From the NCBI RefSeq assembly GCF_031679605.1, contig NZ_CP117522.1, forward strand, positions 3,906,001-3,970,000: 64,000 bases of DNA, read 5' to 3'. Made by a program: the position numbers and the translations under genes. Below, in pieces: positions 15,435 through 23,710 of the stretch; within the stretch, counting starts at the first letter, position 1, and every line of letters starts with the position of its first letter. The notes under the pieces are model-generated. The model was not told the origin of the DNA, searched no databases, and was given only the letters and a program-made list of their open reading frames with translations. Source of the DNA: Streptomyces luomodiensis (GTDB lineage: Bacteria > Actinomycetota > Actinomycetes > Streptomycetales > Streptomycetaceae).

Positions 15435-15686
15435 TCACCAGCCCGCCGCGTCGGAAACAACCTCGTAGACGCCCTGGAGGTTCACCATCCGGCCGAGTTC
15501 GGACTGGTCAATGACGACATTGAAGGTCTTCTCCAAGGCCGCGAGTATTTCAATGGCCCGCAGTGAATCCGCGTCGTGCTCTTCTTTGAAGAGACTGGTA
15601 TCGGTGACCTCGTCGGGGTCGATCTCAAGGATATCGGTGACGATTTCCTTGATGGTTTCACGACGCTCTTCGACGATGGCGGTCAT
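15435..15686 (-). CDS. acyl carrier protein, first gene of the PKS operon
   Basis: Acidic protein of 83 aa with EHDADSLRAIEI around the phosphopantetheinylated Ser (DSL motif). GGAGGT lies 9 nt upstream of the ATG. It starts the long minus-strand operon and is preceded by a 275-bp non-coding region that must hold the main promoter. It differs clearly from the other ACP (2694-2948), so the two carriers are not a recent duplication. Confidence 0.92.
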   Translation of the reverse strand: MTAIVEERRETIKEIVTDILEIDPDEVTDTSLFKEEHDADSLRAIEILAALEKTFNVVIDQSELGRMVNLQGVYEVVSDAAGW

Positions 15687-15961
15687 TACCGCGCACCTCC
15701 ATTTTCGGGCATGGGCAAAGCGACGAAGCTTCCGCTGACGCTAGGCGCCGGTCCGGGAGGGGACAACCCCAGAGTCCACTAGCTGTCACGCGCACGGTGA
15801 ACACCAGCGTTCGACTAGTTCGGGTGTCATAAAGCTGCACAGGGCAGCCGGTTACCTCGAAGTCAGAATCTTGAATCTGCAGGAAGTTGCCAGGTCGGCG
15901 GCGGACGGAAGCGTTCAGAACCCGTTCAAAACACCGGAAACCCGGCCGCCCGGCGCTCGGC
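15687..15961 (-). promoter_or_regulatory. upstream region of the PKS operon with an 11-bp-spaced CGTTCA direct repeat
   Basis: Non-coding, relatively AT-rich region between the first ACP gene and the 3' end of the LuxR-type gene. It contains two copies of CGTTCA (15912-15917 and 15923-15928) exactly 11 bp apart, that is, on the same DNA face. Such spacing is used by SARP and some LuxR activators, but the heptamer does not match the known SARP consensus. An imperfect inverted repeat ACACC-N17-GGTGT lies near 15797-15825. No confident -10/-35 could be assigned. Confidence 0.35.
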
Positions 15962-16780
15962 TCACCCCTCCTCGGGGTCGGCCTCCATCAGTCCGGCGCG
16001 CACGGCGCGCACTCCGGCCTGGAACCGCGATTCGACCTTCAGGTCCCGCATGATGTCAGCCACATAGCGACGGTAGGTACGCACCGAAAGGCCCAGTTTG
16101 CGGGCCGCGGCGTCGTCCTTGTAGCCCTCGGCCATCAGCGTCAGCACCTCGCGCAGCACCCGGCCGCGCGCACCGCCCTCGAACGACAGGGGCCGCATCG
16201 GCCGCTGGGCCGTGTCCCACATGCCGCACAACAGCTGGTGCAGCATATCGGCCACGGTCGAGTTCTGGATCATCGAGGCGCGGGAGCCACCGGGGTCGCC
16301 CGGCGAGGTCTCGGGCGCGATGACCGCCGCGCCGTCCACGACCACCAGCTCCTGCCGCACCCCCTCGCAGACGCGCACCTCCAGCTCCGCCACCGTCCCC
16401 ACCGAGCGCTGCCACGCGGCTCCCCGGATGACGCCCGGCGGGCACAGCATCCGGGTCCTGACCCCCTTGCCCGTGAGCTGGGCGAGCGTCTGCGCGACCA
16501 GCCGGGCGTGCTCGTCGCCGGCCACCTCGGGCAGGGTCCAGATCACGTCCCGCTCGGCGCGCAGCACCAGCCGCGCCACCCAGCCGGCCACGGCCTCCCC
16601 GGCCACCGGCAGTTCGGCGGATGCCGAGGCCAGCGCGGAGCGGCGGTGGTGGTGCACGGCGGACTCCAGGAGGCGTAACGCCCGGCCCAGGGTCTCCTCC
16701 AGGTTGTCCGATCCCGTGTCCGGATCCACGCGAACCGCTCCCCCCGCGCCCGCCTCTCCGTCAAATCCGTCAATAGCCAC
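15962..16780 (-). CDS. LuxR-type transcriptional regulator 1
   Basis: About 272 aa. The C-terminal helix-turn-helix EVLTLMAEGYKDDAAARKLGLSVRTYRRYV is LuxR-family, followed by the segment ESRFQAGVRAVRAGL shared with the two paralogues at 21903 and 22889. The N-terminal part is a domain of the kind in small LuxR regulators without a receiver or ATPase motif. The GTG start at 16780 is chosen because the similar helix LEETLGRALRLLESAV follows at a distance comparable to the paralogues; a longer TTG or ATG start is possible. It is divergent from the MFS exporter and lies directly upstream of the PKS operon, so it is the best candidate pathway-specific activator. Confidence 0.8.
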   Translation of the reverse strand: MAIDGFDGEAGAGGAVRVDPDTGSDNLEETLGRALRLLESAVHHHRRSALASASAELPVAGEAVAGWVARLVLRAERDVIWTLPEVAGDEHARLVAQTLAQLTGKGVRTRMLCPPGVIRGAAWQRSVGTVAELEVRVCEGVRQELVVVDGAAVIAPETSPGDPGGSRASMIQNSTVADMLHQLLCGMWDTAQRPMRPLSFEGGARGRVLREVLTLMAEGYKDDAAARKLGLSVRTYRRYVADIMRDLKVESRFQAGVRAVRAGLMEADPEEG

Positions 16781-16824
16781 TCGCCCGTTTGGTTGAATGC
16801 CGAAATGGCTCAAAGGACACCCCC

Positions 16825-16929
16825 GTTCCCTTTCCGGGAACAGTAACGAGCCACCTGGCACACGGCAAGGAAGATCGTTCCTTATGGGACACTTCCCGCC
16901 GGGAAATACCCTCACGTTCCGGCCGGGAC
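16825..16929. promoter_or_regulatory. array of GTTCC-N4-GGGAC-like inverted repeats in the LuxR1/MFS divergent promoter
   Basis: Four related inverted repeats are seen: GTTCC-N6-GGGAAC (16825-16841), GTTCC-TTAT-GGGAC (16877-16890), CTTCC-CGCC-GGGAA (16892-16905) and GTTCC-GGCC-GGGAC (16916-16929). They occupy the space between the start of the LuxR-type gene and the start of the exporter gene. This is a plausible operator array for LuxR1 or another regulator controlling both genes; the binding protein is not known. Confidence 0.5.
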
Positions 16930-17061
16930 ACCTCCGCGTGTCGGCAAGGGGCTGCGCCTGTGCTCGGCGGATTGGTAACTTCCTCTAAAGCCAGCACGCC
17001 ATCCCCTGCCGTACGACGCGGACCCCCCACCATGCTCCGGGTCCCGAAAGGCGCCGCCCAC

Positions 17062-18627
17062 ATGGCTGCACAGAACACCGCGACCACCGACACCCCACAG
17101 GCCGGCTCCGCGCACTCCCCCACCGGCCGCCAATGGCTCGCACTTTCGGTGCTCGTCCTGTCCCAACTCGCGGTGTGGCTCGACAACACCGTGCTCAACG
17201 TCGCGCTCAAGACCCTCGCCGATCCCACCGAGGGACTCGGTGCCAGCCCCAACCAGCTCCAGTGGAGCATCAGCTCCTACACCCTGGTCTTCGCGGTCCT
17301 GCTGTTCACCGGGGGTGTGCTCGCCGACCGTTACGGCCACCGCCGGTTACTCCTGACCGGCATGGTCCTCTTCGGCGCCACCTCCGTCTGGGCCGCGTAC
17401 GCCGGCTCGGCCACCGAACTCATCGTCGCCCGCGGCGCGATGGGCATCGGCAGCGCCCTGATCATGCCGGCGACCCTGGCCCTGATCGCCCAGGTCTTCG
17501 ACGAACGGCACCGGGCCACCGCCATCGCCATCTGGTCGGGTTCCAGCGCCATCGCGATCGCCACCGGGCCGATGCTCAGCGGAGCGCTGCTCGACCACTT
17601 CTGGTGGGGTTCGGTCTTCCTGGTCAACGTGCCCATCGTGGTGCTGTGCGTGGCCGGCTCGTTCGCCTTCCTGCCCGGTGTCGTCACCCGCGTCCGGCAG
17701 AGGTTCGACCCGCTGGGCGTGGTGCTCTCCACCGCCGGGCTCTTCGCCATCGTCTGGGGCATCATCGAGGGCGGCCACCGCAACGACTGGACCGATCCGG
17801 CCATCGTCGCCGCCCTGGCCGGGGGCGTGCTGCTGGTCGTGGTCTTCGTCCTCGTCGAACTGCGCGTCGCCAACCCCAGCTTCGACGTCCGGCTGTTCCG
17901 CGACATCCGCTTCACCGGCGCCAGCGTCGCCATCATGTGCACGTTCTTCGGGCTCAACGGCTCGATGTACTACACCAGCTTCTACCTCCAGGGCGTCCAC
18001 GGCCAGACACCGCTGGAGTGCGGTCTTTCCATCGCCCCGGTCGCCCTCGGCGTACTGCTGGGCGCCCCGCTCTCGGCCAGGCTGGTACGGGCCTACGGGG
18101 TGCGGCCGGTCGTCACCGCCGCCATGCTGATCGCCACCATCGGGTTCTTCGCCTACGTCCTCCTCGACGAGCACAGCGGCCTCCCGCTGTTCTGGGTCTT
18201 CCTCATCCTCCAGGGCCTGGGCATGGGCGCCGCCGTCGCCCCCACCACCGAGGCCATCATGGCCGTCCTCCCCGCCGACCGGACCGGCGCGGGCTCCGCC
18301 GTCAACAACTCGCTGCGCCAGATCGGCGGTGTCCTCGGGGTCGCCGTCCTCGGCTCCGTCCTGGTCAGCGTCTACCGCGACCGCGTCACGCCCCAGCTGG
18401 ACGGGCTGCCGCCGGGTGCCGCCGACGCCGCCGGGGAATCGCCCGAGGCCACCCGGCTGCTCGGCGCGCGACTGCGGCTGCCCCGGCTGTCGGACATCGC
18501 CGACGAGGGGTTCGTGCACGCCATGCACGTGGCCTCCGTCGTCGGCGCGCTCGCCGCCGCGGCCGGAGCCGCGATCATCTGGTGGGCGTTCCGCCGTTCG
18601 TCCGCCGCGGCCCGATCCACCATGTGA
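17062..18627 (+). CDS. MFS transporter, DHA2 (EmrB/QacA-type) drug/H+ exporter
   Basis: Protein of 521 aa with about 14 predicted membrane helices. Family motifs include LDNTVLNVALKTL in TM1, the cytoplasmic loop GVLADRYGHRRLL (motif A) and ARGAMGIGSALIMPATL (motif B region). It lies in the inner membrane and probably exports the operon's product. The ATG at 17062 (MAAQNTATTD) is preceded by GAAAGG and gives a normal cytoplasmic tail; an ATG 30 bp upstream is also possible. It is divergent from LuxR1 across an array of inverted repeats and 75 bp upstream of the alcohol dehydrogenase, with which it may be co-transcribed. Confidence 0.92.
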   Translation: MAAQNTATTDTPQAGSAHSPTGRQWLALSVLVLSQLAVWLDNTVLNVALKTLADPTEGLGASPNQLQWSISSYTLVFAVLLFTGGVLADRYGHRRLLLTGMVLFGATSVWAAYAGSATELIVARGAMGIGSALIMPATLALIAQVFDERHRATAIAIWSGSSAIAIATGPMLSGALLDHFWWGSVFLVNVPIVVLCVAGSFAFLPGVVTRVRQRFDPLGVVLSTAGLFAIVWGIIEGGHRNDWTDPAIVAALAGGVLLVVVFVLVELRVANPSFDVRLFRDIRFTGASVAIMCTFFGLNGSMYYTSFYLQGVHGQTPLECGLSIAPVALGVLLGAPLSARLVRAYGVRPVVTAAMLIATIGFFAYVLLDEHSGLPLFWVFLILQGLGMGAAVAPTTEAIMAVLPADRTGAGSAVNNSLRQIGGVLGVAVLGSVLVSVYRDRVTPQLDGLPPGAADAAGESPEATRLLGARLRLPRLSDIADEGFVHAMHVASVVGALAAAAGAAIIWWAFRRSSAAARSTM

Positions 18628-18702
18628 TCCTTCTTCCTTGCCACCCCTATCGCCCCCGCATAGCCGCCCGGCACAACTCCCTTGAACCGGAAGGCAGTTC
18701 CG

Positions 18703-19719
18703 ATGCGTACAGCTGTCATCACGGCGGCAGGCCAGGTGGAGACCAGAGAGATACCGGTCCCCGACATCGGCGACTCCGAGGTGCTCGTACGCATCGCGGC
18801 CTGCGGTATCTGCACCATGGAGGCCAATCTCTACGCGGGCCGGATGACGGTCTACCCGGCCGCCGCCGGACATGAGATCTCCGGCTGGGTCGAGCGGATC
18901 GGCGCCAAGGCCGCCACGCTGGAGGACATGCCCGCCGTCGGCTCCCTCGTCGCCCTCGACGGACTGCCCCGGTGCGGGGCCTGCCGCAGCTGCCGGCGCG
19001 GCCAGACCGCCATCTGCGTCGCGCTCCAGGGGCACACCCGCGAGGACGGCGCCATCACCATGGGCGCGGGGCTCGCCGAATACATCGCCCTGCCCGCCTC
19101 CCGGGTGTGGTCGGTCGGCGACACCGACCCCGCCGTCGCCGCCATGGGCGAACCGCTGGCCTGTGTGATCCACTCGCTGCGCCGCGGCGGCTTCCGCGCC
19201 GGGGACCGGGTCACCGTCATCGGCGCCGGCTACATGGGCCATCTCCACCTCGCCGTCGCCGCCCACCTCCAGGCCCGCGGCGTCGCGGTGGTCGAACGGG
19301 ACGAGCACCGGCTGGCCGCCGTCGCGGCGGCCGGCGCGGACGCGGCCGTCACACCCGATGACGTCGGCCACCTGCCCCCGGCGGACGTGGTCGTCGTGAC
19401 CATCGCCTCCAAGGAGGCCATCGCCACCGCGCTCGCCGCGGTCGCCGACGGCGGCACCGTGGTCCTCTACGGCGGCGGCCCCTGCGGCCCGCCCGCCGAG
19501 CTCCCCGGCTACGAGGTGCACCGCCGCCAGCTGACCGTCACCGGCTCCTTCAGCCATGAGCCGGACGACTGGCGCGCCGCCGCCGAACTGCTGCGCGGCG
19601 GGGCGCTGTCCGGGCGGCTGGAGACACTGATCACGGCGCGCTACGGCCTGGACGAAGTCGAGCAGGCGCTCCAGCAGGCCGCCGAAACCCCCGTCTACCG
19701 CGTGGTCGTCACCCCCTGA
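18703..19719 (+). CDS. zinc-dependent alcohol dehydrogenase (MDR family)
   Basis: Protein of 338 aa. The catalytic zinc ligands are Cys in AACGICTME and His/Glu in AAGHEISG. The structural zinc loop CGACRSCRRGQTAIC is present, and the Rossmann fold begins VTVIGAGYMGHLHLAV. The usual GTD after CGIC is replaced by TME, so the substrate-side Thr/Asp is lost and substrate specificity is unclear. GGAAGG precedes the ATG at a good distance. It follows the exporter on the same strand and may oxidise or reduce an alcohol/aldehyde of the pathway or detoxify it. Confidence 0.85.
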   Translation: MRTAVITAAGQVETREIPVPDIGDSEVLVRIAACGICTMEANLYAGRMTVYPAAAGHEISGWVERIGAKAATLEDMPAVGSLVALDGLPRCGACRSCRRGQTAICVALQGHTREDGAITMGAGLAEYIALPASRVWSVGDTDPAVAAMGEPLACVIHSLRRGGFRAGDRVTVIGAGYMGHLHLAVAAHLQARGVAVVERDEHRLAAVAAAGADAAVTPDDVGHLPPADVVVVTIASKEAIATALAAVADGGTVVLYGGGPCGPPAELPGYEVHRRQLTVTGSFSHEPDDWRAAAELLRGGALSGRLETLITARYGLDEVEQALQQAAETPVYRVVVTP

Positions 19720-19774
19720 TCCGCCTCCCGGCTCATGCCCCGGCCCATGTCCCGGTTGCAATCCGGCCGGGCGC

Positions 19775-20824
19775 TCATGACTTGGGCAGATACGAGGTGT
19801 CGTAGGCGTCCTCAGGGGTGACGGCCTTCTCCAGAAGCCCCTGGTCGTACATGAAGTCGGCCATCCGGGTCCAGGTCTGCGGGTCGATGGCGCCCAGCTC
19901 GCCCTGGTCGTTCTTCATCAGCGGCTCGGTGGCCTTGAGCACCGCGCGGGCGTTCTTCTGCTGTTTCTCGCCGCGCAGCCCCGGTACGTACTTCTCGCTG
20001 AGCTTGATGGCCTCGTCCTGGTGGTCGATCGCATAGCGCAGACCGCGCAAAGAGGCGTCGACGAACTTCCTGATGTCGTCACCGCGCTTGTCGAGCGTCT
20101 TTTTCTTGGCGCCCAGACCCACACCCACCAGCGGGTCCCCGGCCGTGCCCGAGTCGAGGGTAATCGCCCGGACGTCCTTACCGGCCTCCTTGAACGAGAC
20201 GGCGTCATTGTTCAGATAGCCCATGACGCCCTCGACCTTGTTTCCGGTCAGGGCCGCCTGCTGGGTGAATCCGATGTTCTGCACCTTGGCGTCCTTGACG
20301 GAAAGTCCGCCTTCCTTGAGGAGCGCCAGCAAACCGAAATAGGTCTCACCGAAGGGACCGGGTGTGCCGATCTTCCGGCCCTTGAGATCGGCGGGCTTCT
20401 TGATCTTGGAATCCTCGGGCACGATCAGCCCTACCGGGTATTTCTGATAGAAGGTGGCGATGTCCACCACGGGCACATTCTGGGCGCGGGCCTGGAGCAT
20501 CTCGTCGCCGCCCGCGTAGATCACGTCCTCCTTGCCCGAGGAGAGGGCCCCGAAGAGATCCTCGGCCGCGCCATGATGGCGCAGCGTCACATTCAGCCCG
20601 GCGTCCTTGTAGTAGCCCTTTTCGGCCGCCACATAGAACGGGGAGAACTGGATGTTGGGGGTGTAGGTCAGCCCCACCGTGATGCTCGCACCGCTCTTGT
20701 CCCCCGCCGCCTTCGGCTCCTCGGCGCATGAGGCCAGGGTGGTCAGCGCCACCACCGACGCGAGGACCGCCCCCGTGACCCGGTGTCTGCGGGCGCTCCT
20801 CATGGACGTCTGCACGAAACGCAC
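19775..20824 (-). CDS. NMT1/THI5-type ABC transporter substrate-binding lipoprotein
   Basis: Protein of 349 aa. It has a signal peptide with lipobox TLASC, then a periplasmic-binding-like domain of the NMT1/SsuA-type family (LTYTPNIQFSPFYVAAEKGYY; ADLKGRKIGTPGP). A strong GGAGGAGAAGTAC sequence decides the GTG start. The family binds pyrimidine precursors, riboflavin, nitrate or sulfonates; the ligand is not evident here. It is encoded 26 bp downstream of the permease. No ATPase gene is adjacent, so the ATPase must be shared or encoded elsewhere. Confidence 0.85.
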   Translation of the reverse strand: MRFVQTSMRSARRHRVTGAVLASVVALTTLASCAEEPKAAGDKSGASITVGLTYTPNIQFSPFYVAAEKGYYKDAGLNVTLRHHGAAEDLFGALSSGKEDVIYAGGDEMLQARAQNVPVVDIATFYQKYPVGLIVPEDSKIKKPADLKGRKIGTPGPFGETYFGLLALLKEGGLSVKDAKVQNIGFTQQAALTGNKVEGVMGYLNNDAVSFKEAGKDVRAITLDSGTAGDPLVGVGLGAKKKTLDKRGDDIRKFVDASLRGLRYAIDHQDEAIKLSEKYVPGLRGEKQQKNARAVLKATEPLMKNDQGELGAIDPQTWTRMADFMYDQGLLEKAVTPEDAYDTSYLPKS

Positions 20825-20850
20825 GTACTTCTCCTCCTGGATGAAAGTTG

Positions 20851-21795
20851 TCAGTCGCGCTGAACGAGCCGCTCGACCAGGCGGACCACTCCGTACAGGA
20901 CGGCGGCGAGCAGGCAGAGCATGACGAGCGTCGAGAACAGTCCGATGGTGTCGGCCTCCTGGCGCTGCACGGACAGCAGTTGTCCCAGTCCGTCGCCGCC
21001 CATCACGAACTCACCGACGACCGCGCCGGTGATCGAGAGCGTGAGGCCGTTGCGCACGCCCGCGAGGATGCTGGGCAGGGCGAGCGGAAGCTCGATGTAC
21101 CAGAGCATCCCCCACCATCCGACCCCGTCCACCCGCGCGGCCCCCATCACATCGGGGTCCAGCGAACGCAGTCCGAGCACGGTGTTGACGAGGATGGGGA
21201 AGAAGACCAGCAGCGCGCACAGGACCGCGATGGGCAGCAGTCCGTAGCCGATCCACAGGGCGAGCAGGGGGGCCAGCGCCACCGCGGGCATGGCCTGCGA
21301 GGCGGCCACATACGGCTGGAGGGCCGCGGCGGCGATCTCACTGCGGGCGATCAGATAGCCGAGCGGCAGCGCCACCCCGATGCCGATGCCGCTGCCCGCC
21401 ATCGCCTCCCACACCGTCTCCTTGGTGTAGTCGACGAGATCGCCGTGGAACACGTCGTCGAGGAATTGCCGGGCGAGGTCGAGCGGGGCCGGAAGATAGA
21501 ACTCCGCAACGGCGCCGGTCCGGGTCACAAGGTCCCAGACGACCAGCAGCAGCAGTCCGAATACGAGCGGCGGCAGCACGCTCCGGGACAGCGTTCCGCG
21601 CCGGCCGGCGGAGGGCCGTCCGGCTCTCCCTCCGGTCAATTCGCGGTTGCCATCGGCCCGCGATTTTTCACCATTTCCGCTGCCGTCGCCGGTTTTTCGC
21701 GCACCTACCGGTCGGGGGGAATCCGGCTCCGCCGCACCCGGCGCACCGTCCGCGCCCGCCGTGGCGGTCGCGCCCCTTCCGTGCCCTTCGGTCAT
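20851..21795 (-). CDS. ABC transporter permease (SsuC/TauC-like)
   Basis: Protein of 314 aa. A ~60-residue polar Gly/Ala-rich leader precedes six predicted membrane helices, and the binding-protein-dependent permease (EAA-like) loop AARVDGVGWWGMLWYIELPLALPS is present at the usual place. The family moves small anionic or heterocyclic solutes. It forms a two-gene unit with the downstream binding lipoprotein. An in-frame TTG two codons earlier is possible, but the ATG at 21795 is preferred. No cognate ATP-binding gene is seen between 15 and 30 kb. Confidence 0.85.
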   Translation of the reverse strand: MTEGHGRGATATAGADGAPGAAEPDSPRPVGARKTGDGSGNGEKSRADGNRELTGGRAGRPSAGRRGTLSRSVLPPLVFGLLLLVVWDLVTRTGAVAEFYLPAPLDLARQFLDDVFHGDLVDYTKETVWEAMAGSGIGIGVALPLGYLIARSEIAAAALQPYVAASQAMPAVALAPLLALWIGYGLLPIAVLCALLVFFPILVNTVLGLRSLDPDVMGAARVDGVGWWGMLWYIELPLALPSILAGVRNGLTLSITGAVVGEFVMGGDGLGQLLSVQRQEADTIGLFSTLVMLCLLAAVLYGVVRLVERLVQRD

Positions 21796-21902
21796 CTCCA
21801 AATCCCCTTGCGCTACCGGCTGTTGGCAGATCGCGGGACGCCCTCAGGCAACCTATCGCCAGCACGCTCCGGATCACAATGTCGACGGGGGGAACGAAAT
21901 TA

Positions 21903-22835
21903 TCACGTGGATGTATTTCCCAGGATGCCGAGCTCGGTGGCGCGCACCCCCGCCTGGAAACGCGAGTTGGCCTCCAGCAGCTCCAGGATGCCGGTGACAT
22001 AACGGCGGTATGTACGCACCGAGATCGCCAGGTCGCGGGCGGCGGCCTCGTCGGTGACCCCGTCGCGCAGCCGGGCCAGCACCCGGCGCACCATCTCGGT
22101 ACGGGCGCGGTTGCCGAAGTCGAGCGGGCGGGCGGCGGGCACCGCACCGCCCCAGATGGAGTCGAACATGCCGTCCAGAGTGGCGACCACCACCTGGTCC
22201 TCGACGACCGAGGTCTGCCGCCCCTCCTCGTCCTCCACGCACACCAGCGCCGCCCGGCCGTCGGCGATCAGCGCGGTGGGCAGCGGTACGGCCGCGATCC
22301 GCACCTGCGCGGGGCACGGGGCCGGAGCGGACCCGGGCGCCTCGGCGGACGGCGCGGCCCCGGGGATGGGCCGCGGCACAAGCCCCGGCGGCGCGACGGG
22401 AGCGGACCCGGAGGCGGAACCGGGCGCGGGGCCGGAACCGGGTCCGGCGGCGGGGCCGGGCACGAGCCCGGAACCAGGTCCGGCCCCGGAGGCGGACCCC
22501 GAAGATGCTCTGCCGCGCAGCACCCGCACCCGGACCGGGTCGCCGAGGTCCTCCAGCAGCGCGCCGAGCGCGGCGTGCACCGGCGCCATCCGGGCCGAGC
22601 ACTCGGGGAACACCGCGTCCACGCTCCGCCCCGCCTGGCCGATCACCTCCTCGGCGGCGGCCAGGAACGCGGCGTCCGCCACCCCCACCTCGGTGAACCG
22701 GGTGTCCCGGGCCCGCCGGGCGCGGTGCTGGACCACCGTGGCCTCGATGAGGTCCCGCACCTCCCGTAAGGTGCACTCCAGCGCGTCCCCCGCGAGCGCG
22801 GCCTCCGGTCCAGGAGCGCCTTCGCGGTCCTTCAT
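21903..22835 (-). CDS. LuxR-type transcriptional regulator 2 with Pro/Gly-rich linker
   Basis: Protein of 310 aa. The C-terminal HTH RVLARLRDGVTDEAAARDLAISVRTYRRYV and the tail NSRFQAGVRATELGIL match regulators 1 and 3. N-terminal helix ECTLREVRDLIEATVVQHR corresponds to LESAVHHHR and LIESTVSRHR in the paralogues. A ~55-residue Gly/Pro/Ser/Ala linker (SGSASGAGPGSGLVPG and following) is inserted in the sensor part and is absent from the other two. It is transcribed toward the ABC permease gene, 54 bp downstream of regulator 3, and probably forms a unit with it. Confidence 0.8.
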   Translation of the reverse strand: MKDREGAPGPEAALAGDALECTLREVRDLIEATVVQHRARRARDTRFTEVGVADAAFLAAAEEVIGQAGRSVDAVFPECSARMAPVHAALGALLEDLGDPVRVRVLRGRASSGSASGAGPGSGLVPGPAAGPGSGPAPGSASGSAPVAPPGLVPRPIPGAAPSAEAPGSAPAPCPAQVRIAAVPLPTALIADGRAALVCVEDEEGRQTSVVEDQVVVATLDGMFDSIWGGAVPAARPLDFGNRARTEMVRRVLARLRDGVTDEAAARDLAISVRTYRRYVTGILELLEANSRFQAGVRATELGILGNTST

Positions 22836-22888
22836 GTCGTCATTCCCGCATTTCCCGCCTCGTGACGTGGTCAAGGTCTCGAGCGCCG

Positions 22889-23710
22889 TCAGCGACGGCC
22901 GGGCAGCAGCCCCATTTCCACCGCCCGCACCCCCGCCTGGAACCGGGAGCCCGCCCCCAGTTCCCGCATGACCTCCGCGACGTACCGGCGGTAGGTGCGC
23001 AGGGAGACCTGCATGGCGCGGGCCGCCACCTCGTCGGTGTGGCCGGTGCGCAGACATTCCAGGATGCGCCGTACGGACTCCGGGCACAGCCGCCCGCCCA
23101 GCCGCGGATAGTCCGCGAGCGCCACGGCGTTCCCCCAGGCCCCGGCGAACATCATCTCCAGGGCCCGCACCGTGACCGGGTCCTCGACGAGCGACGCCTG
23201 CCCCGGGCCCCGCCCCGGCTCCGACGGTCCCCTTCTGAGGTAGACCACTTCGGCGTCGATCAGCAGCGCCTCGGGTAACGCCGGCAGTCCGCCGTCACAG
23301 ACCCGGACCTCGCAGCGCGGGTCGGTGCGCGCCAGCGCCCGCACCGCGCCCGAGGCCAGCGCCGGCTCCTCGCACAGCAGCCGCACCACGACGGCGCGCC
23401 GGCCACCCCTGACCGGACGGGCGAGCGCGGCGCAGACGGCCCGCACCTGCTCCTCGTTCCCCGACAGCACGACGCCGACGGTCCGCTCGGCGCAGTCGAC
23501 CAATGTGTCGACGACCTCGTCCAGCGGCACCTTCCCCAGAGCCGTCCCCGCCCAGGAGTCCTGGGCCAGCTCCCGCCGGTGACGGCTGACCGTCGACTCG
23601 ATCAGATCACGAGCGGCCAGCAGCGCGTGTTCGACGTAGTCGATGGCGCCTGACGAGGGAGCCTCCATGCTCATGGGAGAAGGCTCGGACATCCTCACAA
23701 GACCAACCAT
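22889..23710 (-). CDS. LuxR-type transcriptional regulator 3
   Basis: Protein of 273 aa. The HTH ILECLRTGHTDEVAARAMQVSLRTYRRYV and the tail GSRFQAGVRAVEMGLLPG are shared with regulators 1 and 2; there is no receiver or ATP-binding domain. The ATG at 23710 is favoured by GCAGGGGAAG just upstream; later ATGs at MSEPSPM and MSMEAPS are possible. The arrangement with regulator 2 suggests tandem duplication and divergence. The inducing signal is unknown. Confidence 0.8.
   Translation of the reverse strand: MVGLVRMSEPSPMSMEAPSSGAIDYVEHALLAARDLIESTVSRHRRELAQDSWAGTALGKVPLDEVVDTLVDCAERTVGVVLSGNEEQVRAVCAALARPVRGGRRAVVVRLLCEEPALASGAVRALARTDPRCEVRVCDGGLPALPEALLIDAEVVYLRRGPSEPGRGPGQASLVEDPVTVRALEMMFAGAWGNAVALADYPRLGGRLCPESVRRILECLRTGHTDEVAARAMQVSLRTYRRYVAEVMRELGAGSRFQAGVRAVEMGLLPGRR

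Noticed and set aside
17347..19761. 804-residue minus-strand frame opposite the MFS and alcohol dehydrogenase genes
   Set aside because: Antisense artefact of high-GC codon use; the plus-strand genes have family motifs and ribosome-binding sites.
21796..21902. TPP riboswitch upstream of the NMT1-type permease operon
   Set aside because: NMT1 proteins can transport thiamine precursors, but the conserved CUGAGA and downstream P4/P5 motifs are not present in this short leader.
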